A stretch of 64,000 nt of DNA, from the NCBI RefSeq assembly GCF_963678635.1, contig NC_087064.1, positions 49,957,346 to 50,021,345 of the forward strand, in the 5' to 3' direction. This DNA comes from Symsagittifera roscoffensis. Lineage: Eukaryota > Xenacoelomorpha > Acoela > Convolutidae. The position numbers and the translations under genes are program-made. The notes below the pieces were generated by a model. It made no database searches. It had not been told where the DNA came from and saw only the letters and a program-made list of their open reading frames with translations. Shown one piece after another: positions 63,016 to 64,000 of this stretch; within the stretch, counting starts at the first letter, position 1, and each line of letters starts with the position of its first letter.

Positions 63016-63305
63016 GGTCTTTTTAAATTTTTTTCATGGGAGTGCTGTTTGCATTTTGATAATCTGAAAATGATGTATGATTAAAAAAATATATACATTT
63101 TCTGAGAAGTTTGAAAAGATAAAAATTTCCGTAAAAGTGATGTTTTTGAAATTTTTGAAATAATGATGTTTTAGTCTAGAGCGTTCGGAGATCTGTTGCC
63201 AGCACCAAAGGCGGACCTAGGCCTTTCACCAGAGGGGTAGGCGGATTCTCAAAAAAAAAATTTTTCTTCGACCAAATTAATTTTCCGAGCTCTCTCAAAA
63301 CGCTA
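63016..63305 (+). repeat. 291-bp direct repeat, copy B, forming the loop of an inverted repeat
   Basis: Second copy of 62,284-62,574. It begins and ends exactly at the inner ends of the inverted arms, as if an inserted unit. Confidence 0.9.
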
Positions 63306-63397
63306 CTGAATCAAAAGAATGTTTTCAAAAGGAAAAACTCTGGAAAAAACGCAGTTTTTTATCTAAAAAAAATAAATTTACTCTCAAATTTTTAAAA
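63306..63397 (-). repeat. Inverted-repeat arm, right
   Basis: Reverse complement of 62,921-63,014. Confidence 0.9.
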
Positions 63398-63404
63398 ACT
63401 TTTG

Positions 63405-63605
63405 TGAGATGTCTTTTTGTATTTTTATCATGAGATTTTTGCTGCTTGCATTTTGACATGTTGCAAACGATGAATGACAAAAAAAAACAATTTCCGAGAA
63501 ATTTGGCAAAATAACAAAATCCAAGGAAATATGTTTTTTTATTTTATTTTTTCAAAAATCAAATTTTCTATTTCAGAGCGTTGGAATTTGTGTTGTCATC
63601 ACCAG
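63405..63605 (+). repeat. Diverged third copy of the 291-bp repeat
   Basis: The same order of phrases as copies A and B ('gtctttttgta..', 'tgcattttgacatg..', 'cagagcgttgg..', 'gttgtcatcaccag') at roughly 70% identity by eye. Confidence 0.6.
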
Positions 63606-64000
63606 TTTTCATATAAAATTGAATTAATTCCTCGCTACAATTTTTTTTCGACAAGTTTTTCTTTTATAGTTTTTCTTTGATGTTATTTCGTCAAAATATG
63701 CTACTGAAAAATAAGAGTTTTTTGAAAAGGGTCTCTGACATTTTAATTAATTTCTAAAGAAAAGTGAAGAATAAACAGACTGTTATGGATGTTTGTGTTC
63801 CAACCTTTTTGTTAATTGATTCGGTTTTCTTGTTACGGTCAGACAACACAATTGGACTAAAATTGATTCAAATCTACTTTTTCTCGCACGAACTTTATGC
63901 TCTATATTTCATTTGAAGTCCATCATAATGAATTACATAATAAGATAAAAATCACACTGAAACGTTTTTTTTTCAACTTCACTTTTGTTTTACGTTGCGC
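63606..64000. other. AT-rich end of the window, nothing recognised
   Basis: No supported frame, repeat or element. Confidence 0.5.

Noticed and set aside
1-64000. tRNA, rRNA or other structured RNA genes
   Set aside because: I saw no cloverleaf with A and B boxes and no rRNA-like stretch by eye; a covariance-model scan would be needed to exclude small ones.

Overview
The window is AT-rich eukaryotic DNA, most likely from an invertebrate animal. The evidence is spliced gene fragments, Ty3/Gypsy retrotransposons, hAT-type MITEs and a Polinton/Maverick. I cannot name the species. There are no rRNA genes, recognised tRNA genes, CRISPR arrays or bacterial operons. A 200-base run of N at 27,622-27,821 is a scaffold gap.

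Layout. (1) 1-27,621: three blocks of a roughly 1.1-kb repeat (1-6,130; 12,424-21,545; 23,510-26,832). The repeat carries decayed gag-like coding sequence of a Gypsy-type element, and two of the blocks run into matching decayed pol pieces (21,546-23,040; 26,833-27,621). Some units are almost identical and clearly recent. (2) 6,131-12,423: an island with two exons of an unrecognised spliced gene (10,544-10,698 and 11,481-11,678), a coiled-coil exon relic, two hAT-type MITEs each with a perfect 8-bp target duplication, and foldback or dispersed repeats. (3) 27,822-29,156: non-coding apart from a small foldback element. (4) 29,157-32,640: a decayed Gypsy element (LTR, gag, CCHC knuckle, RT with YIDD, RNase H, integrase zinc finger) that stops inside integrase. 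(5) 32,641-58,191: a Polinton/Maverick relic, bounded by terminal inverted repeats of about 210 bp that I found by comparing the two ends. It holds protein-primed DNA polymerase B (minus strand), packaging ATPase, retrovirus-like integrase, capsid-type proteins and an adenovirus-type cysteine protease, plus several unassigned genes. (6) 39,166-48,385: a 9.2-kb LTR retrotransposon with very long LTRs (about 2.45 kb) nested inside the Polinton. It has gag, protease and integrase but no reverse transcriptase. (7) 58,192-61,890: the C-terminal tail and an LTR of a Gypsy element of the same LTR family as region 4. (8) 62,284-63,605: foldback and MITE-derived repeats.

History inferred from the nesting: a Gypsy element was hit by a Polinton in its integrase region, the Polinton was then hit by a long-LTR retrotransposon, and two local tandem duplications followed. 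One, of about 1.51 kb, doubled part of the Polinton gene row (49,560-52,590). The other, of about 2.28 kb, copied the capsid C-terminus, protease, right TIR and Gypsy tail (56,747-61,313).

Almost every mobile-element gene is broken by stops or frameshifts. The exceptions worth attention are a 194-codon open frame just inside the left TIR, a 132-codon open frame and an 87-codon membrane protein in the gene row, and two protease copies that keep the full set of expected catalytic residues.
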